Assembly (NCBI RefSeq): GCF_000003815.2 | Contig: NC_049987.1 | Coordinates: forward strand, 16,023,329 to 16,087,328 | Length of the DNA stretch: 64,000 nucleotides | Direction: 5' to 3' | Source: Branchiostoma floridae | Lineage: Eukaryota; Chordata; Leptocardii; Amphioxiformes; Branchiostomatidae | Shown here: one piece after another, positions 23,578-35,689 of the stretch | Layout: every line of letters starts with the position of its first letter | How positions within the stretch are numbered: position 1 is the first letter of the stretch | Notes under the pieces: model-generated | Seen by the model: only the letters and a program-made list of their open reading frames with translations | What the model was told of the DNA's origin: nothing | Databases searched by the model: none | Program-made: the position numbers and the translations under genes

Positions 23578-24072
23578 TAAAGGTAAAAGAAATATTTTGC
23601 GCAAGCGTGTAGGCGTGACTACAGTTCAATATCCTACCAAAGGACTACCAGTGTAAAGTAATATGGCCGGTAGGGCGTTGCGGGGTCATGGAAAGGGGCT
23701 TTACCATATGGGAACTGTATGTTACATACTTTCCTTTTAAAGCAACTTGCTTAAAAATGTACATGTAGTTAAACTAGAACACAAAGAGGCATAGCTCACA
23801 TGACTCACATTCTCATACACTGTAACGTATTTCGATGGAATACGGCCTCATCTTAATTTTCGGGATTGGATTTCTAAATTCGAGATTGTGATTGAGAGTA
23901 TTTTGTATGTTGGAATCAATAAAAACCAAATCATCATCATCATCATAAATGAAAAAAAAAATCTTTCACATCCGAAAAATTCTCCCCAGAGAAGAAGGAC
24001 TCAAAATGTTTAAACAGAGTTGCATGAGAATCTTTGCATGAGAAATTCTGGTCGTAAGTTATTTGACCTTTA

Positions 24073-24445
24073 GGCCACACCAATTTAATTTCTTGGTTCA
24101 CGGATTCGCTCGCTCCTATTTTTTGGAAAAAAAATAAAAATAAAAATTACCACTCAGCAAATTTTCACCATTAATGAAGCCATTCACCATCTTTCTGGGG
24201 TAGCAAATTGCCCTTTATATTATAAGCTCCTTAAAGTGTGGGTACAGCCTACAGGTGCTGTTACTGTACAGTAATAGTGTTTTTGTACTTTTTTCAAGCT
24301 GAAAACTTTTTTTCTTTATGTTTTGGATTAGCCGTTACCTTTACCCCAACCATTTTACAATTTTTATTTTTATTTTTATTTCGCCCTTTCGCTCCATATT
24401 TTTTATGAAAAAATCCGTGAACCAAGAAATTAAATTGGTGTGGCC
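24073..24445. mobile_element. Harbinger-like MITE with TTA target duplication
   Basis: Starts GGCCACACCAATTTAATTTC and ends with its reverse complement; the inverted repeats extend over about 35 bp (to 'ggttcacggatt'). TTA flanks both ends (24070-24072 and 24446-24448). A 3-bp TTA duplication and GGC tips fit PIF/Harbinger transposition; the superfamily is an inference. Confidence 0.78.
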
Positions 24446-25360
24446 TTAGGGCGGAAATACACACTTTGTCCAGCCTCGACTCCTAGAAAATTCAGCGCGT
24501 GAAAGGGTTCTGAGGACATAGACATTTTGGTTTATGGCACTGTATGAAGGTTTCCTCAACTAACGTTTTAGACTGTGATTATCCCCGTGCTTATCAGTGT
24601 GTACTTAAGTGTACTTAGTTTCCAAGCAGATAATGGTAGTGAATATTGTAACCTCATACTTCACCGTTCTATCCACACAACTTCTCATACCAAATTTTAT
24701 TCTCATATACTAACACCATACAATGTAGTCATTTACTCATTAAACTTGAGACGGATTTAATGTTGACGTATTTTATTGTATTCCACCAATGATTACATGT
24801 ACATTTCTTTAAAGTCTAAATGACACGTTTCTTTTCAGACTCAATGAAACATATTACTCGTCTTCCAAATACTAGACTGTCGTAAAATTTTCTATCAATA
24901 ATTGATAAAACGCCATTACTATTGGTAGACTTGCACCAGAACAGTGATCAACAAAACTGATGCAAACTTCTTTTGCGAAAATTATCTTATGAAATGACAA
25001 GTGCCGAACTGTCCGTCTTAAGAACAGCAAAATACCTCTCTTAGTTTAGTTATTGAATTGTGATGTGAGTCTAAATATACGTCTGATTAGCACTGATGTC
25101 ATGGCGTTTGTATCTCTTCCTTTCATCTTTAAGAAATATGAGGAACTTTCTTACGAGTTAGATATATATAGCTCAACTACAACTCATTGCCAACAACCTT
25201 AATCAAGCCGTGTGCTTGATGTGCTTCTTTACCAATAGTCTATTACTTACTTATGATGATGACTTACAAGCACTTATACAACTCATGTCTTTGCAATTCA
25301 GAGTGTAGAAGATCAAGTAGACTGTGTTGTAGACTAAAGGATACCTGTAGCCATACTTAA

Positions 25361-25678
25361 CTACTCCCGATTAGTTACAATAAGGCTGAATGGACGAGGG
25401 TAGATGAAAGCAGTGCTGATGCCGTGGAAATCAGGCTCTGCACCCTCCGGTAACTTCAGGGTGAACTGTTGTAGGGTGTTGGCGAGAAACAAGAATAACT
25501 CCATCTTCCCCATCTGTTCACCCCAACACCTGCGATATCCTACAGCAGAGGAAATGACCATGAAAATGATATTTTCCTGCGTGTTTAGCGTGACGTGAAC
25601 CGAAGGTAGAATATGATAGAAACAGGTATGTTTAACCCGGACGGACACATGGTATGTTTAAGTCATTAAAACCAGTCA

Positions 25679-25735
<57 letters not shown>

Positions 25736-27543
25736 TGCATATTCATATGTTCGACATATAATCTATTTTCCACGATTGATTGTTCAAGATAATAGGCACA
25801 ATGTTACCTGTTGAAAACGGCATGAAGGCGTCGTGTGCCAGTAGCCGCCCGTTCTCGCCCAGGAACCTGGCGGGGTCGAACCTGTGTGGGTCCGGCCAGC
25901 GGCTCGGGTCCATGTGGAGGTCCCACAGGTTCACGAACACGTTTGTACCTGCAGGAATGTCGTACCCGAGCAAGGTAGTGTCGTCGGACGTGCGATGTGG
26001 GAGGAGTGGGATGATAGTGGCGATGCGCTGGATCTCCATGATGGTGGCCTCCGTGTACGGCAGGTTGACCCTGTCGCTGAAGGCTGGAGGACGATCCCGC
26101 CCAACAACCCTGTCCAGCTCGGCTTGAATCTTCTCCTGTACGTCAGGATACGCCGTGAGGTACAGAAAACCCCAGCATAAGGTAAGGGAAGAGGTTTCTG
26201 TTCCCGCGGAAAACAAATCAGCGATTAAGTACGTCAGAGTCATGTCGGGCAGGAAGCCCTGTTTTGTCTTGTTGAAGGCGTCGATAAAGTCCCGGATTTC
26301 ATCCGGTGCTGTGTTTCCGTGCTGACCGATGTGCTCACGGATGTAGTTGTAGAGTTCTGCTGTCAGATTCATCAATTCGTTGTACATTTTCCAGAAGCCC
26401 GGCAAGAAGCGGAGCACAGGGAAACAGTTTACGATGTATAGTTTATAGAATGTCACATTGATCCGTTCAGCAAGTGCTTGCAAACGACCAAATTTCGGGT
26501 CTCCGTACTCAAACCTCTTCCCTACCGCCATGGAGACGATGATGTTAGACACAGAAGTTTCCAGACGATCCCTGAGTTCCACAGGCTGTCCCACTAGAAG
26601 CCGCAGTGTGCTGCAGAAGTGACGACACTCCTCCTGAATCTTGTCCTCTAGGATGGTAGTCCCCATACCAAAGAACCGAAGCGTTGACACAGTGAAGCGG
26701 CGAAGTGCTCTCCAACGATCACCGTATGGACAAAAAACTGCACCTGAAACAACGGTTTGGTGTACATGGCTTTTAGTGTAAAGTAACGTGGTTTGATCAT
26801 GTAGCCTAGTCAGGCAAATGAGTCAAAATCTAGACTCATTATCATTATCAATCAGACAATGTAAAAACTACTTCATGAAGAACATCGTTGGAGCTTTGTA
26901 CGTATCTTAATAAGGCCATACTGTCGCGCAAAAGCGGATATATTTGAAACTAAGCAAACAACCAAGACACTGCCTAACACGGTCCTACCCAACACTGCAA
27001 ATACTTCCCGTCCCAGCCTAGATTTCACACTAGTTTGCACGGCACGTTTCAGGAGCTCCAGTTATCAAGCAAGTATGCCACCTAGTCTATATGAGCCCTC
27101 ATCAGCATTGCAGCAAATCCTGGTAGGCTATTCGAAAAATACATAAAAAAGGCTTCTGGATACAAACCAAAGTGCATGTTCACACAGCGCACTAGGTAGT
27201 AGTCTGGGCGGTTGGAGAAGTGCTTGGCCTTCTGCACCAAGGCCTCCTTTATAGCCTCACTGCCGTTAACAATAACAGCGTCCTGTAGACCGAACCTGAC
27301 GCTAAAGACGTCTCCGTACTGATAACGCCATTTCGTCAACTGTAAATGTATGTCTTTGGTCAGACTGGGGAGGTTACCGAGAACTGGCCATCCAGGCGGG
27401 CCGGGCGGAGTATTCCTCCGTCCATGTGCTGAGAATTTTGCGACCACAACTAAAGAAACCAGAGAGGCCACAAAACAAATCAGCACCACTGTCATGCTGT
27501 GTCCAGACAGAACTACCTGCATTAGGGACACGATTGTAGCCAT
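25361..27543 (-). CDS. Cytochrome P450, CYP2-clan type
   Basis: Haem-thiolate mono-oxygenase of the ER membrane. Three exons: 27543-27168, 26743-25808 and 25539-25361; 1491 nt, 496 aa, all junctions GT/AG and in phase. I take ATG 27543 because the frame upstream opens only with GTG. An N-terminal hydrophobic anchor is followed by the proline hinge PPGPPGWPVLGNLP. Then come WRALRRF (helix C), the I-helix motif AGTETS (305-310), ExxR as EIQR (362-365), FDPARF (414-419) and the haem loop FSTGYRRCWGE with cysteine ligand C442, completed across the last intron. The final exon MELFLFLANTLQQF is typical of CYP2 proteins. The substrate cannot be told. A (CA)n tract lies in the last intron. A TTTATT near 24767 could be its polyadenylation signal on the minus strand. 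Confidence 0.94.
25679..25735. repeat. (CA)n microsatellite in the P450 last intron
   Basis: About 27 uninterrupted CA dinucleotides. Confidence 0.95.
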
Positions 27544-28281
27544 TGCGCCGACCACTACCTACTGTGTGAGTGGGTCCCGTAAGTGTTACCTGTAGAAGGG
27601 CGGGGCTTGGCTTTCTGTGTTTACATTGAGGCATTCCAAAACCACATGAAGGGGAGGGGCCAAATTAATCAGAACTAAGAGAATTGTACCTAGAATCTCA
27701 CTGAAATCAACAAAAGTATAGATGCAAGACCCGGGTATTCACACCGTAATTTTTTTCTGATCTTGATCAACTTCATCAGGAGGCCGTTTCCTTGATGATT
27801 TGTCAAACAAGAAATCTTTTAAGAAAAGCTGTGCATTGCCGCGTATTTTATGACTGAACTGCTGAGAGCGACACCTAGCGACTTCAGTAGGAAATGCAGC
27901 AAAAGGGGATATTGGAAATTTACCTCATTATCATAATTTATGTCACATGAATTATTGGCACATTAAACAGGTTTTGTAAAACTTTTTGACCCACAATGAA
28001 TATGCATTATTTTTCATTACAAAATAAGTTCCTTCTGATGCAATTTGTGATATATCTTTATATAAACATGATGAGTTAAAGCGTAGATTTATTACGCTGG
28101 ACCACATACAGTAACATGCGTCTAGAAGAGAGTTTTAATACTCGCCTGGTATGCACCATTGTCTACCTATGCTATAAAACTCGCCAGGAAAGACCAGCCT
28201 TCTGTACGGGGTCTTGCATAGCCTGGTCTATAATGATCCTCCATTGATCCATGGATCCATGGAAGAAAGCTGTCATAAGGC

Positions 28282-28305
28282 ATTGCCGCTGGCGCGGCAA
28301 TGCAA
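28282..28305. repeat. Perfect small hairpin
   Basis: GCATTGCCGC, TGGC loop, GCGGCAATGC. Confidence 0.75.
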
Positions 28306-28702
28306 AAAATCCCACAACACACCATTTAACGTGAGCAAGCCTTCAAGCGGGAGAGACAAGACCTAGTTGTACAGTTACAAAGCAATTTGCCTCGGGGTAA
28401 ACAAACATTTAGGTGTTGTGAGAAGAATGTAACCTGGAGTTTGAAAGCTCTATAACGTGTGAGCTGTGCAAATTTGTTGACGTCCGGAGCACTGAGTCGC
28501 GCTAGCCTATGCCTCCCGGTTTTCGTGTTCTTTGCCGAAGCGGAAATTTGTATGAAAAACTTCTGTTCCTGTATTTATTTCATAATTTATGTATGTATGT
28601 ATGTTATGTATATACTCTAACTTTGAATGCAAAAGACCTGAGGACAATTTTGGATGCCCAATATGAAACAAGGTAAGACAAAGTCAAGGTAAAGATTTTT
28701 TA

Positions 28703-28755
28703 TCGGGCCTCATTACCTTGCCGGGCTAAGGCCCGGCAAGGTAATGAGGCCCGAT
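28703..28755. repeat. Hairpin with about 24-bp arms
   Basis: 'atcgggcctcattaccttgc' leads into CGGGC, a short TAAG loop and the near-perfect reverse complement ending CCCGAT. It lies at the centre of the long-inverted-repeat element. Confidence 0.8.
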
Positions 28756-29145
28756 CTTTACATGGTTCAATCAATGGTTCAATGTTAACCCAGCCCTTCC
28801 AAAGGCCCTTCAAAAGGCCCTTTTCTCTTTGCCCAATTTTATGGCTTAGTTAGACAAGGGTACATTGCAGGCCAGTATTAAAACTGTATTTTAGACGTAT
28901 GTGGTCCAGCGTAAATAAATCTACGCTTTAACCCATGTTTATCATAAAGATATATCAAAAATTGCATCAGAAGGAATTTATTTTGTAATAAAGAATAATG
29001 CATACTCATTGTGGGTCAAAAAGTTTTACAATACCGGTTTATTGTGCCAATAATTTATCTGACATAGATTATGTTAATGAGGTAAATTTCCCTACACTTG
29101 GGGATTTTTGCTGCATTTCATACTGAAGTTCCTAGGTGTCGCTCT

Positions 29146-30117
29146 TTGTACATTGCAACAACATGAAACAAAAAAATAGCCGCAAACTTCGGGACAAGTA
29201 GCCAGGTAAGTACATTTTAAAGACATTTGTGACTATGAATGTCCTTGATAGAGTTTGTATTGTGTGAAAAATAGATTTGAGACTGGATTGGCAGCTGGAG
29301 AAGTCACTAAAGCTTTCCCGTACAAGAATTGGGGTGGGAGGGGGGCGACATGTGGAACTCTGTGGTTGTCTCTGATTATTTTGATGTGATCCTCATGTTA
29401 ACTGATGAACACTGGTACCTTTTCCTGACGAAATCCCTACTACCCGGCAAGGTACAGCTTTTTTTTAAAGCACTTGTTTGGATTCCAATAGAAACAAAGT
29501 TAAGGTAAAGCAAAGACGAAGTTGATGCAAATGACACAATTAGTAATTGTTGTTTTAGGAAGTATTTCTGTTCTGCATCCATGTGTAGTGAAAGGTATCA
29601 CATTGGTGGAGCTATAATTATAACCCCCATACAGAGCCATTGTGTTTGACATAGTCGATGTATTCAGTATATGTGCCTAATTACTATCATTATGGAACAA
29701 CAATTATAAGTGTGGCAATAAAAATTATCATCATGGTGGCGGTTTTATTGTTTATAAGTATTAGGATTTTTGGTGTTTGTGTGCTGTACTATTCGTGTTC
29801 TATCCAGCCGCACGTATGTATGTATGAACTTCAAGATTGTTTTACGTGATGGATGTTTATAAGGCATTGCTGCCAACAAAATTCTTATGGGTGTACAGTC
29901 ACCTGTTGTGAATGAGGTCTTTAAATGCATAAATCATATCATTTTATGACTCCAGCAAAATAATAATACGCTCATACATAAACGTTAGCAAATAAAGCTA
30001 TCTGGTTAAACCTATCCTAGTTTAGTGTAGTGAGCTCACTGGAATAAATGGACAGTGCATAGATCTTATATTCAAAATAATTCCGGAATGTCAAATAAAA
30101 AACGACCGGAACATCCC
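29146..30117. other. Intergenic, nothing recognised
   Basis: AT-rich sequence with short chance frames only; no splice-bounded exon, RNA gene or repeat border could be supported. Confidence 0.4.
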
Positions 30118-30120
30118 TAA

Positions 30121-30311
30121 AGCCCCCTTTACAAATCAAGAATTTAGCTCGGGCCGAGTTGTCAGCGAGCTCTAAATTACGAGGAGGTATGACCCTGATG
30201 GCGGCAAAGAAACTCTGCCATTTGTTCGTAGGCATCAGGGTCATGTCTCCTCGTAATTCAGAGCTCGCTGACAACTCGGCCGAGCTAAATTCTTGATTTG
30301 TAAAGGGGGCT
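30121..30311. mobile_element. Foldback MITE with about 85-bp near-perfect arms, TAA duplication
   Basis: AGCCCCCTTTACAAATCAAG at the left is mirrored by CTTGATTTGTAAAGGGGGCT at the right. The arms stay complementary through 'gagttgtcagcgagctc' to 'atgaccctgatg', leaving a central spacer of only about 30 bp. TAA flanks both ends (30118-30120, 30312-30314). The high arm identity suggests recent activity or constraint on the hairpin. Confidence 0.85.
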
Positions 30312-30877
30312 TAACCACATTCCTCAGCCTAATATTGGGATCAAAAGTTGATATGTCTCTCCTCTGGGAAATATATCAGAAGCCTCGACTATGTATTCGT
30401 GTCCCGGTCTTGGTCGATTCAAGAAATACAGTGACAAACTGAACGTGATATACCAGTCAGACACTTTGTGGAAGAACCAGTCTGAGAATATAGCAACAGA
30501 ACAACCGGTTAACCAAAAATCTAATATGAAAAACCTGGCTTATGACGTCATTTTGATGCCTTTGATGTTTGCTTTAGTGACTTTGCGTAATGTTACCAGT
30601 TGGGTGGATATTTTTTCACGTCCTCGTAGATCGGAGAAATCATATCAAAAAAGGTAACTCTTCATTTGATTCACTGCTAAGAAACATACCAGTTAAAATA
30701 ATATTTTGAGATATTCTAATTTAGTAATAATTGTATATGTTTCATAAAACTCGTATTGATTCCGTGTGTTTCTTATTTCTTTTAGTATTGGATAGTATGA
30801 GTTCTGTTAAATGCGTGTGTATTCCGTTAAACCCTTATGAATTTGGTAAAACTCTCTTTAAGACGCTCTGTAAAATA

Positions 30878-31773
30878 CGAGGGTGAGTCAGAAAGTAATG
30901 CAAGTGGTTTCATAACAGACTCGTTTTTTGATCGAATGAGTTCAAATTTGGCACAAAGATAGAGGCATATGTCCTTTTGAGATTAAAATATCTGTTCATT
31001 ATTTTATGAGTGACTGACCAGCTTTCAAGATGACCCTAGGAATCCCGTCAGAAGAAAAGTGAGGTCCAATTAATGTACAATCAATGATTTCCCTAAACCA
31101 ATTTTTGCTATAGTAGGAGACTGAGCCTGCACATGTAATAAGCTGCATTTCTCTATAAGCCACGTGCTTATTTTCAACTCTGAAATCCGATCAGTTTTTC
31201 TTTTTTCGTTGCTGGAGTAGAGTGAGGTATACGCGGTCGTCTGGGTCATGAGATTTGTGGTGTTATGGTTAAAATTTTCTATGGCCTTCTTTCTCCATTA
31301 ACAAAGAGGAATAAAACTTAGCACACTTTTTGGCCTTTAAACAGTTAATAACTGTGTAAAGTTTCGTTTCTTTTGGTTAATAGAAAAGTAATCTTTTAAC
31401 CAACAACTCACGAATTCGTGTATCAATCCAACAGCTCTATATCACAACTTACTCCATCCTAGCAGCTGTAAATAAGGAACCATTGAGAGTTCAGAAATGA
31501 AAATCGGCATGCATCATGACATTTGATAATATATATGTGTAATTTTAACCTCCTACAGTGATTTTCAGTGCGTCAGAATTCATAGTCTGACAAGCTACCA
31601 AGGGTGTGTTCATTTTGAAATTAACTTAGTTGCTCATAAAATGATAATGACCAAATAAAAAAAATCAATCTCAAGAGGACACATGCCTCTACTTTTGAGC
31701 CAAATTTCAACTCAATTGATTAAAAAACGAGTCTGTTATGAAACCACTTGCATTACTTTCTGACTCAGCCTCG
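30878..31773. mobile_element. Mariner-like element with long TIRs, non-autonomous
   Basis: TA at 30876-30877 and 31774-31775 flank a tip CGAGGGTGAGTCAGAAAGTA and its near reverse complement TACTTTCTGACTCAGCCTCG. Arms of about 130 bp remain similar (ttgcattacttt / aaagtaatgcaa, gagtctgttatgaaacc). CGAGGGT tips with TA duplication are typical of mariner. I see no intact transposase frame in the 896 bp. A diverged relative lies at 43640-43830. Confidence 0.8.
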
Positions 31774-31775
31774 TA

Positions 31776-33160
31776 CTATTGCTTGAATCCGATCTGTATC
31801 TATATAGCCGGGATAACCGCCCTTCGGCGTAACACACCAGCTTCACAGGCACGCGGCGGAGCAGCAGCTGGTTATATTTCACCGAAGGACGCGTCGCACC
31901 TAAATCTTAATATATCATTGCATAAAATCACTAATGGCTGCAAAAAGATATGGATTGCTAAAGGAAAGGGTCTCAACAACACGTAGCGATTCTCCACATG
32001 CCGACTGAGTTCAGTGTGTCATAATCTCATTCCTGAACATTCCAGGTCATAATTACTCACCCTACACCGCATCCCGCAATCTCAAGTTTCCGAACGTCTG
32101 ATCAGGGAAAAAAAATTCTGACCAGCGGAATTAACCACTGCTTTCAAATATGCCGTCATCTTGGTTTCTGATGACATCAAAATAGGGACTGACCACTTCA
32201 TAGTAGGGGTCTGCACTGGCCAAGAAATGGACCAAAAACCTTGTTTATTGACCAAATCTGAAAATCTTCACCTTGCACTGTTTCATCAATATGAAATTAC
32301 TCTTACATTTTCTATGAAAATGTCTGTTACAAGTCTGGAATAGGCTAAAATGCTGAATAGACTAATGGACTTAAACGGGGCCTTCTGCGGCTGCGTATGT
32401 CATTGCCCAACACCATAAAGCGCACAGGGCGAGCGTCGCGTGCTTTTTTCGCTATTTTTATCATTGAAATGGACTTTTCAAGCCCGATGAACGTCACGCC
32501 TGTAGTCTGAAGTTAGGTCAAAAATAGAAAGTTGCAGCAGCTAAAACCGCAGAAAAATGGGAAGGGCGTACAGAAGGCGGTTGGGCATCTATATATGCGT
32601 CCACAGATCCCTGATATGCTACGTAAATTATCAAACGATTTGGTTTGCTCCTACGCTCGTCTTCAGGAAGGCGCTCTGTCTGAAGGGGCTGAGGTGTGCG
32701 TGCAACTTTTTTTGCTAGAAAAACCCCTGTCTGTTGCATACCAATTTCCAAAGTCATATTGAGTTATTGCAAAGTAGTAGATTGAATATTGATTTCATGT
32801 ATCACATATCAAAGATGACAATAAAGGTGTTGTAGAGACAGTTTATCATCCTTATAATATGGGTGGTGCAGCTGAAACACTGCGACTGACTACATGGCAA
32901 CTTGAGATTCCCTTGTCGAGACTTTAGCCTACGAGTCCATTCTACCCCTTTTTAAACGGGCTCCCTCACCTAATCTACTTACTTGGTGTAGTCCGATCCA
33001 TATTCAATAATGATATATCCCAATCCAATAAGGGAAGCTGGACAACTTGATAAAATTGATTTACATTTAATTTCATACAATTTAAAAAAACATATCATTT
33101 ATAGTCGGCCCTTCTTTTCTTGTCAATGGTAAATGAATACCATGCGATGACAGCGAACGA
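31776..33160. other. Intergenic, no supported gene
   Basis: Several 60-80-codon frames occur by chance (for example near 32160 and 32530) but lack splice or family support. Confidence 0.35.
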
Positions 33161-33165
33161 TTACT

Positions 33166-34626
33166 TCATTGATTTATTGATACCTTGCCACCCCATTTTG
33201 TGATTTCTTCCGTGCCAATAGCCTTTGACCTTCTGGAGAGTTTCCCGCGCTTTTCGTATCGCTTGCACATAATTTCTGACAGCGACTGACTCGGCGAGAC
33301 CATGTCGTCCGTGGCTGCTAGCTTTGTTCCCGTAAAACAGGAGCAAGAACTGATAGAGTGTAAGGTAAGATAAAACAACTGTTACTACTATTGATTATAG
33401 GGATACTGCATCCCAATTTCCAGAGCGTAACTCGAAATGGCGGTGTGCGATGTCAAAACCTGTCTTGATTTCGCTTCCGTCCATGGGTGCCACCATTTTG
33501 TTGATATAGTGGTGTGTGATGGGAAGGGGTGTCGCCATTTTTCTTATGTGTTGATTATGACGTGTAATGTAATGAGCATGTTGTTGGTGTTTTGTATAAT
33601 AGAGGTTTCACTAAAGGCTTGATCTCATTGAAATGTGCCAAATTCTGTCCTCTGCCTCTACGGCTTGATATGGAGCAAGATAAGAACAACATTTTGTGCT
33701 TTCTTTCTTTCCCAATAACATCAGTTTGTTTGTTTGTTTGTTTTATAAAGATCTCCAAATCATACATCGTAACGCTACTCTTCCTGGATTCAGATAAGAT
33801 ATTGAAATGAAATACATAAAATGAAAAAAATAAGTTAACAACAAATGCAAAGACTTTAACGTAAAAGGGTAAGCAGAGGTGGTATTTTAGCTACTCTCCA
33901 AGCAGAAGTTGGTGGGGAAAATCACGACTCTTACCTCTCTGTCCTCATGACTGAATTTCTTATTTCTTACAATAGAAATGATATTGTTGCACCAAGATTT
34001 AGATTCCTGTACTAGAAAAACATCCCTCAGTTTTTCCTGTCCTAAAGTCTTCCTACGTCGACCCGATTAAAGTCACCCAAAACAGCTATCCCTATGTTAG
34101 AATACTTCACACAAAGAGAGTCAATCGCAGAAACTGGTCGGGTGTTGCAGGGATAAACTACGGTTCTGAGACTACGGCTATATCAGTGTTGTTACTCGAA
34201 AGTACGGACTGAAACCCGTCAAGTTTGTTTAATAGCGATCTTGGGTTAAAGATCTGGAATGTTGGTAGCTGATAACCACACCTGGGTCTGTTGTTCTTGT
34301 TTACATTCCGCTGGGGCGTCTCACGGGTACGATCACAGATGATAGAGCGCAGGTAACGCTTCTTAAATGGATCAGGGCCACATAGAAAGTCCGACGCTGA
34401 TTTGCATATCAAAAGGTGATCACGTTACAAAGATGGGGAGGGTCGATTTCCAACGATTGTAGTTATATTACGAGCGAAGATTTTACCTGCTTTCTTTTCC
34501 CCATCTCCTGAATAGTCCGTAGGTTTTCAGCTTTTCCTCGGCTTGTAGGTCAATGAAACCCGGTGTACATCGCCGCAGGCCTCTCAGAAAGCCAGCGGAG
34601 TAACGTAGAACTCCAATGGACGCCAT
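33166..34626 (-). CDS. Candidate two-exon gene, 107 aa, possible mitochondrial presequence
   Basis: Exon 1, 34626-34487, starts MASIGVLRYSAGFLRGLRR and ends at a GTAAAA donor in phase 2. Exon 2, 33349-33166, follows a strong polypyrimidine acceptor and continues in the matching phase to SLSEIMCKRYEKRGK and a TGA stop; 324 nt in all. The N-terminus is rich in Arg, Ser and hydrophobic residues with no acids, like a mitochondrial targeting peptide. The protein is not recognised. The intron contains a LINE fragment. In exon 2 a second minus frame is also open (NYVQAIRKARETLQKVKGYW), and the plus strand offers an ATG exon (33302-33363) ending in GTAAGA, so the reading is uncertain. Confidence 0.35.
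33950..34412 (-). mobile_element. LINE endonuclease-domain fragment with internal deletion
   Basis: The minus strand encodes PTFQIFNPRSLLNKLDGFQS, SSNNTDIAVVSEP and, after a jump in frame at about 34160, VVYPCNTRP, then NIGIAVLGDFNRVDVGRL. NPRSLLNKLDE...TDIAVVSET and the GDFN motif belong to the AP-type endonuclease of CR1/L2-like LINEs. The roughly 100 residues normally between these two blocks are missing, and stops follow. It is dead and cannot act in cis. Confidence 0.75.
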
Positions 34627-34974
34627 TTGAGAAGACAGAGTTCAACCACACAGTACGACCAAGCGTCAGATACTCCTCTAAAGGTCGGCACAGTGCGAAA
34701 CAATCAGACGCCAAACGGTTCACATGATTGATACACATTATTTTACGTGAATATTGAGCTTCAAACTGTTCAAAATAAGCATGGACACACGCTAACTATA
34801 GAGTAGGGGAGATTAAAGCTTACGGCTGACGAACTCGAGCGCAACCTAAGAATCGAATTATATTGATGTTACGTTTCAAGATTACGTCTACAGTATTTCC
34901 GTTTTCATCTTAATTTTACAGTTTATGGTGATCTTTGAGAAGCGTTTCAATGTAATATTTGGTTTCCGGGGCCG

Positions 34975-35260
34975 TTCTTTCGATATGCCTCGGATAGGCC
35001 GTTAAATGGAGGTCCCGAGCCACACCCCATGCACGTTTAAGAACCCACCATACTTATCGAAAATAGAAGGGGTCCTTCCCGGTGCGAGCGGTTTAAACAC
35101 TACAGTTCCATGGCCGCACCTGGGGCAATTACTGTCGTATTGAGGTCACCTGTGTGGCGCCGAATGGCAGCTCGCTCCAAACCCTTGCGATTTAGCCGCG
35201 CCTATTGCAACTTCCTCGCAATGTAGCACCTGGCTGCCAAGAGAGAGTAGTCGGCCTACC
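34975..35260 (+). mobile_element. SINE-related fragment
   Basis: 'aggccgttaaatggaggtcc' and 'gcacgtttaagaacccacca' match the body of the SINE at 50040-50462 read on the other strand. The remainder (to about 35260) is not recognised. Confidence 0.45.
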
Positions 35261-35689
35261 CAATAGCAATAATAACAATAACAATTAAACAATCAGAGAG
35301 TCGACGACGATTGCTGTCGCCAGGAATGTCATCCAAGCGTGGTGCTGTGTCGAGCGTCCTCTCTTCCCTTTGTTGATCTCCGCTGTACCATATCCGAACA
35401 TAAAACTATATTCATACTAATATTTGATATTTCTAGTTTGGAATAACCATTGAAGTTATTCATTGAAGTTTCCACCTCATAAAAAAGTAACACAAAGTAG
35501 CGAATTTCGGATACAGTGGCAAATTTGGGGATCCTCCGTTATTTATTTCAACCATAAGGCCACATTAATAATGTGCACTCATAATTTTGGCTTTGCAATC
35601 ATTGCAATATTTTAATATCACAATAATATTGACTCAATGTAATTGTACCGGGCTGAGCATTGGTACGACGTGGGCCATTAGGCACTTTC

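Larger units (their letters stand above)
27865..29145. mobile_element. 1.28-kb element with about 270-bp terminal inverted repeats
   Basis: Left arm 27865-28125 starts AGAGCGACACCTAG and includes 'aactttttgacccacaatga' and 'gctggaccacatac'. The right arm 28885-29145 is its reverse complement with modest divergence. Between the arms lie two hairpins (28282-28305 and 28703-28755). No transposase frame is visible, so it is non-autonomous. A clear target duplication was not found. Confidence 0.8.

Noticed and set aside
27544..27555. Earlier P450 start reading MVGAM
   Set aside because: The upstream codon is GTG. The ATG at 27543 is the first standard start in frame.
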